Assembly: GCA_019931105.1 (NCBI GenBank)
Contig: JAIOUW010000006.1
Span: 106,507 to 170,506 of the forward strand
DNA from: Flavobacteriaceae bacterium NBU2977
GTDB taxonomy: Bacteria > Bacteroidota > Bacteroidia > Flavobacteriales > Flavobacteriaceae
Direction: 5' to 3'
DNA: 64,000 nt
The notes beneath the pieces are model-generated. The model ran no database searches, was not told the origin of the DNA, and was given only the letters and a program-made list of their open reading frames with translations. Both the position numbers and the translations under genes were made by a program. This document shows positions 44,399-53,355 of this stretch, piece by piece (within the stretch, counting starts at the first letter, position 1; every line of letters starts with the position of its first letter).

Positions 44399-46165
44399 AT
44401 GAAGCAAAAGTTACTCCTTATATGTTGTCTTATTGTCATAAAGGGGTGTTCCCAAGAAGTGGCCGTAAAATGGTGGAATCCTCAGGAAAGTGCATTTAAT
44501 GTATTGGAAGGACAAGTATGGCCCGCCGAAGTTGAAGATTTCTATGACCGATTGCCGAAAAGGGCAAAAGAAAACGTTCGCGAACCTGTCTGGAATCTTT
44601 CAAAGCATGCTTCAGGTCTGAAAATCAGGTTCAGATCAAATGCCGAGGAAATCATTGTTCGATATGGTGTGGGACTTCGAAAAGCGATGGATCACATGCC
44701 GGCCACCGGGGTCAGCGGAGTCGACCTTTACGCCAAGGACAGTGATGGGGAATGGTTGTGGTGCAATGGCGGACGTACTTTTTCAGACACCATTACCTTC
44801 AAATTTAATGGCTTGCGCTCCAATGACAAGTACCATGATCTGGGAAGGGAATACCGCCTGAACCTGCCACTTTACAATACTGTGGAATGGATGGAAATCG
44901 GAATTCCCGAGAGTGCCCATTTTGAACCTTTGCCCGTTCGAAAGGAAAAACCCATTGTCGTCTATGGCACTTCGATTGCCCACGGGGCCTGTGCAAGTCG
45001 GCCGGGCATGGCATGGACGAACATACTGAGCCGTAAAATGGATCGCCCGTTGATCAACCTTGCCTTTTCGGGCAACGGACGTTTGGAGAAAGAGCTGATC
45101 GACCTAGTGGACGAAATCGATGCGAAGATCTATATACTTGATTGCCTGCCCAATCTGTGGCGCGAGGAAACCTACGATGATGCCGAATTGGAAAAAAGAA
45201 TCGTGTATTCGGTCAGACAGCTACGAAAAGAACGGCCCGAGACCCCAATTTTATTGGTCGACCATGCCGGTTATACCGACGGCTTTATTCGTGATGAAAG
45301 AAAAGACGCGTTTTCACGCGTCAACCGCATTCAAAGGGCAACATATAAAAAATTACAAAGTGAAGGTATTACAGGTTTACATTACCTGTCATATGAAGAA
45401 CTTGGCTTACGGATCGATGATACAGTCGACGGTACGCATCCGAACGATCTTGGAATGATCCATTATGCCGAAGCTTATGAAACAAAACTTCGTGAAATTT
45501 TGAACGAACCCACGGGAAACACCTCCACCACCCTACCCGTAACGCAATATCGCGAACCGAATAATTACGATTGGGAAAAGCGGCACAACGAGATTTTGGA
45601 AATGAACAAAAACAATCCCCCTAAAAAAGTGATCTTGGCCAACTCGATCGTGCACTTCTGGGGAGGGCTGCCAAGATCGAAACTGGTCCGTGAAGAAACC
45701 ACTTGGGAAAAATACCTGACTCCCTTGGGCGCTCGCAATTATGCCTATGGCTGGGACCGCATCGAAAATGTGCTCTGGCGTGTATATCACGGTGAATTGG
45801 ACGGCTTTAAAGCGGAGCAGGTCTTGGTCATGATCGGTACCAACAATCTGCATTTGAATACCGATGAAGAAATCACAACCGGTCTAAAACTGTTGATGCA
45901 AGCCGTTGAAATACGACAACCCGATGCCGAAATCGTTTTAATGGGAATTCTACCCAGAAGGGATCAAGAAGAACGCGTCAAAACCTTAAATCAAAAGATC
46001 GAGCGCTTGGCCAAAGAATTGGGCATAAACTATGCTTATGTTGGTGACGTCTTTCTAAAAAGCGACGAAAAAATCGACGAATCGTTGTTCTCTGATGGAT
46101 TGCATCCCAATAAAAAAGGCTATTTGAAAATGAGGTCTGCCCTGCTTCCAATAATCTCCCTGTGA
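44399..46165 (+). CDS. tandem-domain SGNH/GDSL hydrolase
   Basis: A 588-residue exported esterase with two SGNH domains in one chain. After a signal ending near KGCSQE comes a beta-rich GxDLY domain (SGVDLYAKDSDGEW). SGNH domain 1 (about 185-375) has YGTSIAHGAC and DGTHPNDLG. SGNH domain 2 (about 395-588) has ILANSIVHFWGG, MIGTNNLHLN and SDGLHPNKKG. Both keep the Asp-x-x-His pair. In domain 2 the motif is ANSIVH rather than GDSxT but still contains Ser. It probably deacetylates glycans and closes the carbohydrate locus. Confidence 0.88.
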   Translation: MKQKLLLICCLIVIKGCSQEVAVKWWNPQESAFNVLEGQVWPAEVEDFYDRLPKRAKENVREPVWNLSKHASGLKIRFRSNAEEIIVRYGVGLRKAMDHMPATGVSGVDLYAKDSDGEWLWCNGGRTFSDTITFKFNGLRSNDKYHDLGREYRLNLPLYNTVEWMEIGIPESAHFEPLPVRKEKPIVVYGTSIAHGACASRPGMAWTNILSRKMDRPLINLAFSGNGRLEKELIDLVDEIDAKIYILDCLPNLWREETYDDAELEKRIVYSVRQLRKERPETPILLVDHAGYTDGFIRDERKDAFSRVNRIQRATYKKLQSEGITGLHYLSYEELGLRIDDTVDGTHPNDLGMIHYAEAYETKLREILNEPTGNTSTTLPVTQYREPNNYDWEKRHNEILEMNKNNPPKKVILANSIVHFWGGLPRSKLVREETTWEKYLTPLGARNYAYGWDRIENVLWRVYHGELDGFKAEQVLVMIGTNNLHLNTDEEITTGLKLLMQAVEIRQPDAEIVLMGILPRRDQEERVKTLNQKIERLAKELGINYAYVGDVFLKSDEKIDESLFSDGLHPNKKGYLKMRSALLPIISL

Positions 46166-46300
46166 TTTCCTGAATCTGATTTGTAATAGTCTGTATATAC
46201 CGAAGTCTATTGCTTTTTTGGACTAGGATTGTGATTCTATGATTCAATTTGCTAAATTGTAAGATCACAACACCTCCGCTTTCAGGATACTAGCCAAAAA

Positions 46301-47143
46301 ATGGATTATAGAAAATATAGACCTGCCAAATTATTGGAAAAATTTGTGGAGTGTTATTTCGTGTGGGAGGTCGAATCAGATAAACCATTGCGAATCGAAA
46401 GCCCACCAAACGGACTATGCTCATTGGTGTTCAATTTTCAGGACACTTACCATGTCTCTAACCATAAGTATGAAAAAAGAAAAGTTCCCAATTGTTTCAT
46501 GACCGGTCAGGCCCTGAGCAATTATACCTTGCACATCAATGGCAAGATCAGCGTTATGGGAATTGCCTTTAAGCCCGCCGCGATCTATAATTTTTACAAG
46601 CTTTCCATGTATGAGCTTACCGATGAGCGCATCTGTTTTTCAACGGTACAATCAAACCCTGACAGCGAAGTTGAAAGTTGGACAAATATGGCAAAGAGCC
46701 ATCCCGAAAGGATAAAAATACTTGAAACCTATTTGTTAGAGCTTATAAAAAAAACGGGGTACGGCGATCCGGCAATAATCGATGCCGCCAACGAAATCTT
46801 TTACACCAAAGGTAAAATCAATGTTACCGAGCTACTTGATAAGGTGCCTATGAGTCGCCGTAACTTTGAACGCAGATTTTTAGAAGAGGTCGGGGTAAGC
46901 CCCAAGACTTACGCGAAAATTCGTCGATTTGGGTATACCTGTTCGCTGATGGCCGGCAACCGTGACATTAACCTGATGGATGTACTTTATAAAGGCGGTT
47001 ATTACGATCAAAGTCATTTTATAAAGGATTTTAAATACTTTTCCGGCAGAACGCCACGCAAATATGCCAAGACAAATGTTGAATTGGCCAACTATGTCGA
47101 TCGCATATCGTTAGTGGAAAGGCGTTTGCAGGAAGGTATTTAA
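46301..47143 (+). CDS. AraC family transcriptional regulator
   Basis: A 280-residue regulator. The N-terminal sensor domain begins YRKYRPAKLLEKFVECYFVWE, the DUF6597-type region of many Bacteroidetes AraC proteins, and the C-terminal part (about 165-265) contains two helix-turn-helix units, including PMSRRNFERRFLEEVGVSPKTYAKIRRF and YYDQSHFIKDFKYFSG in sequence. The gene stands directly before the SnoaL/DinB group, making it the likely local regulator. A ligand is not predictable. Confidence 0.92.
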   Translation: MDYRKYRPAKLLEKFVECYFVWEVESDKPLRIESPPNGLCSLVFNFQDTYHVSNHKYEKRKVPNCFMTGQALSNYTLHINGKISVMGIAFKPAAIYNFYKLSMYELTDERICFSTVQSNPDSEVESWTNMAKSHPERIKILETYLLELIKKTGYGDPAIIDAANEIFYTKGKINVTELLDKVPMSRRNFERRFLEEVGVSPKTYAKIRRFGYTCSLMAGNRDINLMDVLYKGGYYDQSHFIKDFKYFSGRTPRKYAKTNVELANYVDRISLVERRLQEGI

Positions 47144-47241
47144 TGAAAGTACTTAGACGCAATGTCAAGTTTGGCGCATTTTTACAATTTTTTGGTTTTT
47201 GTACGAATTACTTTTATTCCATCATTAAAAAAATAATATTT

Positions 47242-47688
47242 ATGGAAGCCTTAAAAGACAATCCTCAAGAGCAGCCCCTGTCTATTTCATGGAAAAATCG
47301 AAGTGTCGATTTTATGAAAGCCTATCAAGACCAAAATGTGCAAAAAATGCTTGACAACTGTTCAAAGAAAGGAACAATCTCTTTTTTGCCTCTTGGTGAG
47401 GATGGAAAAGGAAAAATACATGAAACCGGAAAAGCCATTTGGACAGCCTTAATCGATAGCTTTCCTACTATTGACAATACTATAAATTCAGTCGTAACCG
47501 AAAACGGCAAGGTAAAATGTGATGTGACCATTCGCGGGAAACAAGAAAAAGATTTTGGCGGGTTGCCAACCCGTGGCAAATCATTTGAAGAAGACCACAT
47601 CTTTATTTTTAAGATAGATTCTGACGGATTTATCGATGATTTGACCATAAACTGGAACCATAGCAACTTTGTCAAGCAACTAAGCTGA
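47242..47688 (+). CDS. SnoaL/NTF2-like protein
   Basis: A 148-residue protein from the ATG at 47242. An upstream reading from 47143 is open but adds a cysteine- and lysine-rich segment with no counterpart in the family. It contains an alpha-helix start (RSVDFMKAYQDQNVQKML), GTISFLPLG and beta strands with FEEDHIFIFKIDSDGFIDDLTI, the pattern of SnoaL-like steroid isomerase-fold domains. Enzyme or binding role is unknown. It is the second gene after the AraC regulator. Confidence 0.75.
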   Translation: MEALKDNPQEQPLSISWKNRSVDFMKAYQDQNVQKMLDNCSKKGTISFLPLGEDGKGKIHETGKAIWTALIDSFPTIDNTINSVVTENGKVKCDVTIRGKQEKDFGGLPTRGKSFEEDHIFIFKIDSDGFIDDLTINWNHSNFVKQLS

Positions 47689-47738
47689 CACGCGACGAGT
47701 AAAACCACAAGACATTATTAATTACAAAATTAAATACG

Positions 47739-48341
47739 ATGAAAAATATTTTTGTCGCAGGTCTGATATTGCTTTTGACCAGCTTTGACAATGCACCGGG
47801 CACCATAACCGATGAAGAAAGAAAGAATGCAATCGAGAGCATGCTCGAAACCCAACAGCGCGTTGCCAACGTCATTAAAGGACTGAACAAGGCCCAACTT
47901 GATTTCAAGGCGAACTCCGACTCCTGGTCAGTAGGTGAATGTTTAGAACATCTCACGATCTCCGAAAAAGTTTTTAACCAAATGTTGAAGGCCGCATTAG
48001 AAAAACCGGCGGACCCTTCGAGGCGTTCCGAGGTAAAGATGAGCGATGAGCAATTAATGGCCGTCATTACCGATCGTGGCAATAAAGTAAAAACATCAGA
48101 GGTTTTCGAACCGACTGGCAAATATAAATCACATAAGCAAAGTTTAAAGGCTTTCAACAAACAGCGAAAAGCTCACATTGCATATATGAAAAGTACCAAT
48201 GACGATTTAAGGAACCTCTATGGAGAGTTGCCTTTTGGCACCATAGATGGGTACCAAATACTTTGGTTCATGTCAGGGCACACCGAACGTCATGTACAAC
48301 AAATGGAAGAAGTAATGCAGGATGCCAATTTTCCAAAATAG
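47739..48341 (+). CDS. DinB-family protein with signal peptide
   Basis: A 200-residue protein with an N-terminal hydrophobic signal (KNIFVAGLILLLTSFDNA) and a DinB four-helix bundle. The three metal-ligand histidines of the DinB/YfiT superfamily are present in ECLEHLTISE and in GHTERHVQQ (HxxxH). The superfamily includes thiol transferases and stress-induced proteins; function here is unknown. The export signal is unusual for the family and is shared by the protein encoded at 48857. Confidence 0.84.
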   Translation: MKNIFVAGLILLLTSFDNAPGTITDEERKNAIESMLETQQRVANVIKGLNKAQLDFKANSDSWSVGECLEHLTISEKVFNQMLKAALEKPADPSRRSEVKMSDEQLMAVITDRGNKVKTSEVFEPTGKYKSHKQSLKAFNKQRKAHIAYMKSTNDDLRNLYGELPFGTIDGYQILWFMSGHTERHVQQMEEVMQDANFPK

Positions 48342-48375
48342 CACATTGATTAACCATATATAAAGAACTATAGAC

Positions 48376-48780
48376 ATGAAAAATTCAGAAAGAAAGCAGC
48401 AGTTACATGAACTGGCAAAAAACTATGTTATAAATGGACTGGGGGCCGGAAACTTCGATACCATTCCATACCATGACGACATTATATTACGCGCACCGAT
48501 TCACCCAATGGGTTCGCAACAGCCCATGAACGGTCGTGACTTTATCAAAGAAAATTGGTGGGCGCCCCTGCCTGACCTTGTTGCGGGCACCGACCTATTG
48601 GAAACCTACACCAATGAAAATCTGTCAAAAGTGACCGCAGAGTTCTTATGCCATATCAAGGATCCTGCCTGTACGCTTCGAATCGTTGACCGGTTTAGCG
48701 TCGACAAAGATGGAAAAATAACCGACCAAAAGAATTTCTTTGATCCAAGGGATATTACGAGCCCTGGTTGGCGGTCTTAA
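48376..48780 (+). CDS. SnoaL/NTF2-like protein
   Basis: A 134-residue protein without signal peptide. It begins ERKQQLHELAKNYVINGLG, an NTF2-like first helix, and contains ILRAPIHPMGSQQPMNGRDFIKENWW and beta strands ending IVDRFSVDKDGKITDQKNFFDPRD. It is a second, divergent SnoaL-like member in this locus. Binding or catalysis is not inferable. It lies between two DinB-domain genes, suggesting a functional link. Confidence 0.72.
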   Translation: MKNSERKQQLHELAKNYVINGLGAGNFDTIPYHDDIILRAPIHPMGSQQPMNGRDFIKENWWAPLPDLVAGTDLLETYTNENLSKVTAEFLCHIKDPACTLRIVDRFSVDKDGKITDQKNFFDPRDITSPGWRS

Positions 48781-48856
48781 AGAGAACACCTCACAACAAC
48801 CGAAAGCCAAGTAGGCCTTCAACACATTTCACTACTAAACTACAAAACCACAAAAA

Positions 48857-50242
48857 ATGAAAAAACTCATTTTAATGGCCCTGCTATGTCCAATTTTGAC
48901 TTGGGGCCAAACAGAACAGACGAAAGACATTACCGGTGTTTGGCGGGTCGTTGCCAGTTCTTGGAACGAGAACACGAAACAGTTTGCCGACTGCGAAATG
49001 GTGAAATTCATTACAAAAACACGTTGGGCATCAATTTTCTATTGGCCAAAAACACAAAAATTTGCTGGCACAGGAGGGGGAACCTATGAATGGAAAGATG
49101 GCAACTATGTGGAAACCGTTGAATATTTTACCTGGGACCCATCGGCAGTTGGCAATCATCAGATATTCAAAATGAAGGTACAAGACGGCAAACTAATACA
49201 AGAAGGTCATTTAAATACCGATAAGTTCAAATACCCATATTATGCGGTTCATGAGCGTCTTGACAAACTGAACTGGGTCTATAAAAATCAAAAGTCTCCC
49301 CAAGGGGTTTGGGATTTGGTGGAAGCAACCTATGGAAAGGAAATATTCACTATTGAGAAGATTAGGGAGAAATATGGCCGTGTTATCAAAATCATAAGCC
49401 CGAATTTTTTCATAGGCACCTTTTTCGACAGGGATAAAAAAGTAGTCGATGGCATTACTTTTGGCACCTATTCATTTGATAGCGAAGGGAAATATCAAGA
49501 AACAGTACGTTGTTGGTCATGGGAAGACCAAAGCATGGTTGATAGTCAACCACGTTTTGATTGGAATGTTTCAGAAAATCAATACCATCAAAAAGGCTAT
49601 CTAAACTCAGATACTTATGACAACTATCTTATCGATGAGCAATTTGAAAGACTTGAACCGATTGAATACAAAATAAAAATGTGGACGGCCGACGACCGAA
49701 AAACACTTATAAGCGAATTGCAGCGTACCAAAAACGAAATGATCGCCGCTACCGAAAACCTTACGAACGAACAATGGCATTTTAAACCGGACAAGGACTC
49801 ATGGAACATTGCCCAAGTAGTGGAACATATGGGTATTTACGAACGATTGTACCTACAAGAAGGTCGCGCGACATTGCAGAATACCGACCCAAGACCTGAA
49901 CTTGCCAATCAAATATTAGGAGACAAAGTCTATTTGGAATGGATGGCCGAGAAACAGCCTCATACAGCTCCAAGACATGCCGAACCATCAGGCTATATTA
50001 GGGGCAAGGACAATCTGGATTATTTCGTTTATGGAAGAGGTCTGTTGGAAGAACTAGTAAGTACTACGGACAAAGATTTGAAAGCGCATTTCATGCCCAG
50101 AAAAAATGAACCCAAAGGCTTTCGAAGCGTGCATGGCTTTCTGGTTGTACACTATGGCCATACTGACAGACATCTTCGACAAATCGAGCGCATCAAAGCA
50201 CATACCGATTTTCCTAAAAACAATACCCTAAAGGGTAAATAA
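48857..50242 (+). CDS. duplicated beta-rich domain fused to DinB domain, secreted
   Basis: A 461-residue exported protein (signal MKKLILMALLCPILTWGQ). Residues about 22-135 and 145-270 are a tandem duplication: both start with GVW (GVWRVVAS, GVWDLVEA), contain GTYxxxxGxYxETV, and end with a GHLN/GYLNSD segment and ERLD or ERLE. Residues about 275-455 are a DinB bundle with EHMGIYERL and GHTDRHLRQ metal histidines. I know no established name for this architecture. It shares the DinB tail with the gene at 47739 and may act together with it. Confidence 0.8.
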   Translation: MKKLILMALLCPILTWGQTEQTKDITGVWRVVASSWNENTKQFADCEMVKFITKTRWASIFYWPKTQKFAGTGGGTYEWKDGNYVETVEYFTWDPSAVGNHQIFKMKVQDGKLIQEGHLNTDKFKYPYYAVHERLDKLNWVYKNQKSPQGVWDLVEATYGKEIFTIEKIREKYGRVIKIISPNFFIGTFFDRDKKVVDGITFGTYSFDSEGKYQETVRCWSWEDQSMVDSQPRFDWNVSENQYHQKGYLNSDTYDNYLIDEQFERLEPIEYKIKMWTADDRKTLISELQRTKNEMIAATENLTNEQWHFKPDKDSWNIAQVVEHMGIYERLYLQEGRATLQNTDPRPELANQILGDKVYLEWMAEKQPHTAPRHAEPSGYIRGKDNLDYFVYGRGLLEELVSTTDKDLKAHFMPRKNEPKGFRSVHGFLVVHYGHTDRHLRQIERIKAHTDFPKNNTLKGK

Positions 50243-50262
50243 CCAATAGTCTAAGTCTTCAT

Positions 50263-51471
50263 ATGAGAACTTTTGGAAACGCCTATTTCTTATTGGCATT
50301 AATCTTATGTTGCGACCTTCTGGTCGGGCAAAATAAAGAACCCTACACGGCCAGTTATATCATGGAATGGGGCAATAAAGACACCATAGGGATTGAAACC
50401 TTTACATTGTACAAAAATCAAATCTACGGTAAAGCGGTGCACGGTTTCCCTGAAAATTATGTACGTCATTTTGATATTAAATATGATACCGTAAATGGCT
50501 CCATTCGCGAACTGAACTTTCTATACAACGATGTAGCGAACACTTCGTTGTCCATCGATTCAAAAACAGGGTTTCTTCCCTATCGGTTTTACGCAAAGCT
50601 AAATGATGGACTATTGGATTTCAAAAGTCTGCAAAAAGGTAGCAAAGAAAATGATTCGGGTCTTACCAGAATCGTACATCAAACAGATGGCTATCATTTC
50701 AATGGGGACTGGATACCAATTATTGCGCAATTCGAATGGTTGGTCAGTTGGTTCCTTGAACAAGACAAAGAAAAAATAGGAGGTTTGAAATTCATCAATG
50801 CCTATGTTGGATTGTACGACCTGCAGTTAGAGCGAATCAACAAAAAACATATCCGTTTTTGGAGCAATATCTCCGAATCAATTGAACTTTATTTAAACGA
50901 TGACGGTAGAATCGAAAACATCGATGGCATCGGATCGGTTTGGAATCTTAACATTCACCGAGTCGATCCAGTTGATATTGAGCACTACACCGACAGATTT
51001 AAAGACAGGCCTACCATCGGCGATCCCTCCCCTTATGAAACAATCTCGGCAACCATTGCGGGAGCAGCCATCGAAATCGACTATGGCCGACCCTCTATAC
51101 GGGGTAGAAAAATATTCGGGAATATCATACCCTATGGAGAAATATGGCGAACAGGGGCCGGGGCGGCGACCACCATATCATTTGATAAGGACATTGTATT
51201 TGGAGACCAAAAAGTCAAGGCAGGAAAATACAACGTTTACAGTTTGCCCACTGAAGATACCTTTACCCTGATTCTTAATTCAAACCTCGATGCATGGGGA
51301 AGTGTACATCTTCCAGAATTTGACGTGGCGAGGGTATCCATGAAATTGAGCAAAACGTCAAAAAAATCCGACAAGTTTACTATCGAAGTTATAGAAATGG
51401 GCAAGAAAGGGATGCTAAGGCTTTCATGGGAAAATACCATTTCCGAAATAAGTTTTACCCTAAATAATTAG
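50263..51471 (+). CDS. DUF2911 domain secreted protein
   Basis: A 402-residue protein with N-terminal signal (AYFLLALILCCDLLVG) and two parts. The first about 235 residues are beta-rich with YIMEWGNKDTIGIETFTLY. From about residue 255 comes a DUF2911 domain with IDYGRPSIRGRKIFGNIIPYGEIWRTGAG-type motif in sequence, then KAGKYNVYSLPTEDTFTLI. DUF2911 is a frequent Bacteroidetes domain with unknown function. It ends the AraC-led group, starting 21 bases after the previous stop. Confidence 0.85.
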   Translation: MRTFGNAYFLLALILCCDLLVGQNKEPYTASYIMEWGNKDTIGIETFTLYKNQIYGKAVHGFPENYVRHFDIKYDTVNGSIRELNFLYNDVANTSLSIDSKTGFLPYRFYAKLNDGLLDFKSLQKGSKENDSGLTRIVHQTDGYHFNGDWIPIIAQFEWLVSWFLEQDKEKIGGLKFINAYVGLYDLQLERINKKHIRFWSNISESIELYLNDDGRIENIDGIGSVWNLNIHRVDPVDIEHYTDRFKDRPTIGDPSPYETISATIAGAAIEIDYGRPSIRGRKIFGNIIPYGEIWRTGAGAATTISFDKDIVFGDQKVKAGKYNVYSLPTEDTFTLILNSNLDAWGSVHLPEFDVARVSMKLSKTSKKSDKFTIEVIEMGKKGMLRLSWENTISEISFTLNN

Positions 51472-51612
51472 GAATTACCTGCGCCGATTATCTTTGCCAA
51501 AGTTTCTATTGAATATACGACCAGACCATTGTTCTATTTTTTTAATCACGGTTTTTGCGGACAAATTTGCCAAAACCCTCTTAATCTTTTGAGCGGCTGC
51601 ATCAAAAAGTTA

Positions 51613-51620
51613 TATTTTTG
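51613..51620 (+). promoter_or_regulatory. candidate -7 box for the OstA-like gene
   Basis: TATTTTTG lies 16 bases before the TTG start codon at 51637 and matches TAnnTTTG. No clear -33 TTG at the usual spacing. Confidence 0.45.
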
Positions 51621-51636
51621 GGCAAAATAACCGGGC

Positions 51637-53355
51637 TTGTTGCGACGTATTCTCATATTCTTTTTTATTACCGGATTTTTCTTTGGCTGGGCTCAAGAAG
51701 ATTCTACCGAAGTCAAACAGATCAATATCGTGCACGGCGCCAATTTCACCAAGGACGAGGAGCGGTTTCCCGGGGCCTTTATTTTCAGTAAAGACGACAA
51801 ACAGGTTCAATTCGAACACGAAGGCGCCGACCTCTGGTGCGATATCGCCATTCATTTTCAAAAAGAAAATCGCCTGAGGGCCATTGGCAATGTTCGCGTT
51901 CAACAAGGCGATTCTGTGACCATGACCAGTGGCAAGGTCAATTACGATGGCAATATAAAACTGGCCAAGGCTTATGAAAATGTGGTTTTGACGAACACCA
52001 GTATGACCTTGCAAACCGACACCTTACGCTGGGACCGTGAAAACCAACAGGCCTATTACCAAGACTTTGGCACAGTGGTCGATTCGGCCAACACCTTGAC
52101 CAGTGAGATCGGCCGCTATTTTATGGAATTGAAAAAATTCCAGTTCTTGGACAGTGTTCATATCGACAATCCGCAATACATTTTGGATTCTGAACAGCTA
52201 GATTATTACACCACTTCAAAAAATGCCTATATGTACGGGCCATCGACCATTACCGGCGAAACCTATAAAATATATTGCGAACGGGGGTTTTACGATACCA
52301 AGATCGAAAGTGGCTACGGAATCAAGAATACGCGTATCGATTACAACAACCGTATCATCGAGGGAGACAGCGTATATTTTGACAAAGCCACCGAATTTGC
52401 CTCGGCCACGAACAATATTAAGGTCACCGATACCATTAACAAAGGGGTTATTCGTGCACACTATGCCGAGGTGCACAAGGCGAAAGATTCCGTTTTTGCG
52501 ACAAAAAGGGCGGTTTCCATATCGCTTGTCGAGCAAGATTCGCTTTATATGCACGGTGATACATTAATGGTTACCGGAAAATCCGACCAACGTATTTTAA
52601 GAGCCTTTCGTAATGCCAAAATGTTCAAGACCGACATGAGCGGCAAATGTGATTCCATCCATTTTGAACAACGGACGGGTTTGACACAATTGGTACGAAA
52701 CCCCGTCTTGTGGAACGGTGAAAACCAGATGACCGGTGACAGCATTCATATTCTCAGTGATGTCAAGACCGAAAAACTAGATTCACTGAAAGTACTTGAG
52801 AATGCTTTTGTGGTCTCGCTCGACAGCATCGGAAAAACAGGGTACAATCAGGCCAAGGGCGTAGACCTGTACGGAAAATTCATCGACAATGAATTGAAGA
52901 TCGTCGATTTGGTAAAGAATACCGAAGTCATCTATTATATGTACAATGATGACCAAGAACTAATCGGCATCGATAAGACTATCTGCAGCGCTATCCGTAT
53001 TACGTTCGCCAACAATGATGTTGAAGACCTTACATTTATTACGAATCCTGATGGGGACATATTCCCGGAAAGCGAATTACCCGAGGAAAGCCGAAAACTG
53101 AATGGGTTTATATGGCGCGGTGATGAACGCCTGATGACCAAGGATGATATCTTCGATGAAGATGACAACAATATCGAATTGGTGATCATTCGTGGTATTG
53201 AAAATCCTATCGACATCGACGCCGAAGAAGATGAAAAGTCCAAAAACCCGGGGGATCCCGTAAACGGAATCGAACCGGCGAACGATAAGGCCCGTGACCC
53301 GACCGAAGAGGCTACAACACAAAAAACCAAGTCGCCACAATCCGATGAAAAATGA
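51637..53355 (+). CDS. OstA-like (LptA/LptD N-terminal) periplasmic protein
   Basis: A 572-residue exported protein starting at TTG with signal LRRILIFFFITGFFFGWAQ. It contains an OstA-like fold with repeats such as VNYDGNIKLAKAYENVVLTN, LDYYTTSKNAYMYGPSTIT and QMTGDSIHIL, the beta-jellyroll strands of LptA/LptD periplasmic domains. It probably carries lipopolysaccharide through the periplasm. The C-terminal 60 residues are acidic and low complexity. The next gene overlaps its end by 11 bases. Confidence 0.87.
   Translation: MLRRILIFFFITGFFFGWAQEDSTEVKQINIVHGANFTKDEERFPGAFIFSKDDKQVQFEHEGADLWCDIAIHFQKENRLRAIGNVRVQQGDSVTMTSGKVNYDGNIKLAKAYENVVLTNTSMTLQTDTLRWDRENQQAYYQDFGTVVDSANTLTSEIGRYFMELKKFQFLDSVHIDNPQYILDSEQLDYYTTSKNAYMYGPSTITGETYKIYCERGFYDTKIESGYGIKNTRIDYNNRIIEGDSVYFDKATEFASATNNIKVTDTINKGVIRAHYAEVHKAKDSVFATKRAVSISLVEQDSLYMHGDTLMVTGKSDQRILRAFRNAKMFKTDMSGKCDSIHFEQRTGLTQLVRNPVLWNGENQMTGDSIHILSDVKTEKLDSLKVLENAFVVSLDSIGKTGYNQAKGVDLYGKFIDNELKIVDLVKNTEVIYYMYNDDQELIGIDKTICSAIRITFANNDVEDLTFITNPDGDIFPESELPEESRKLNGFIWRGDERLMTKDDIFDEDDNNIELVIIRGIENPIDIDAEEDEKSKNPGDPVNGIEPANDKARDPTEEATTQKTKSPQSDEK

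Noticed and set aside
46166..46300. Terminator or regulator binding site between the SGNH hydrolase and the AraC gene
   Set aside because: No hairpin with T-run and no clear symmetric operator could be found by eye.
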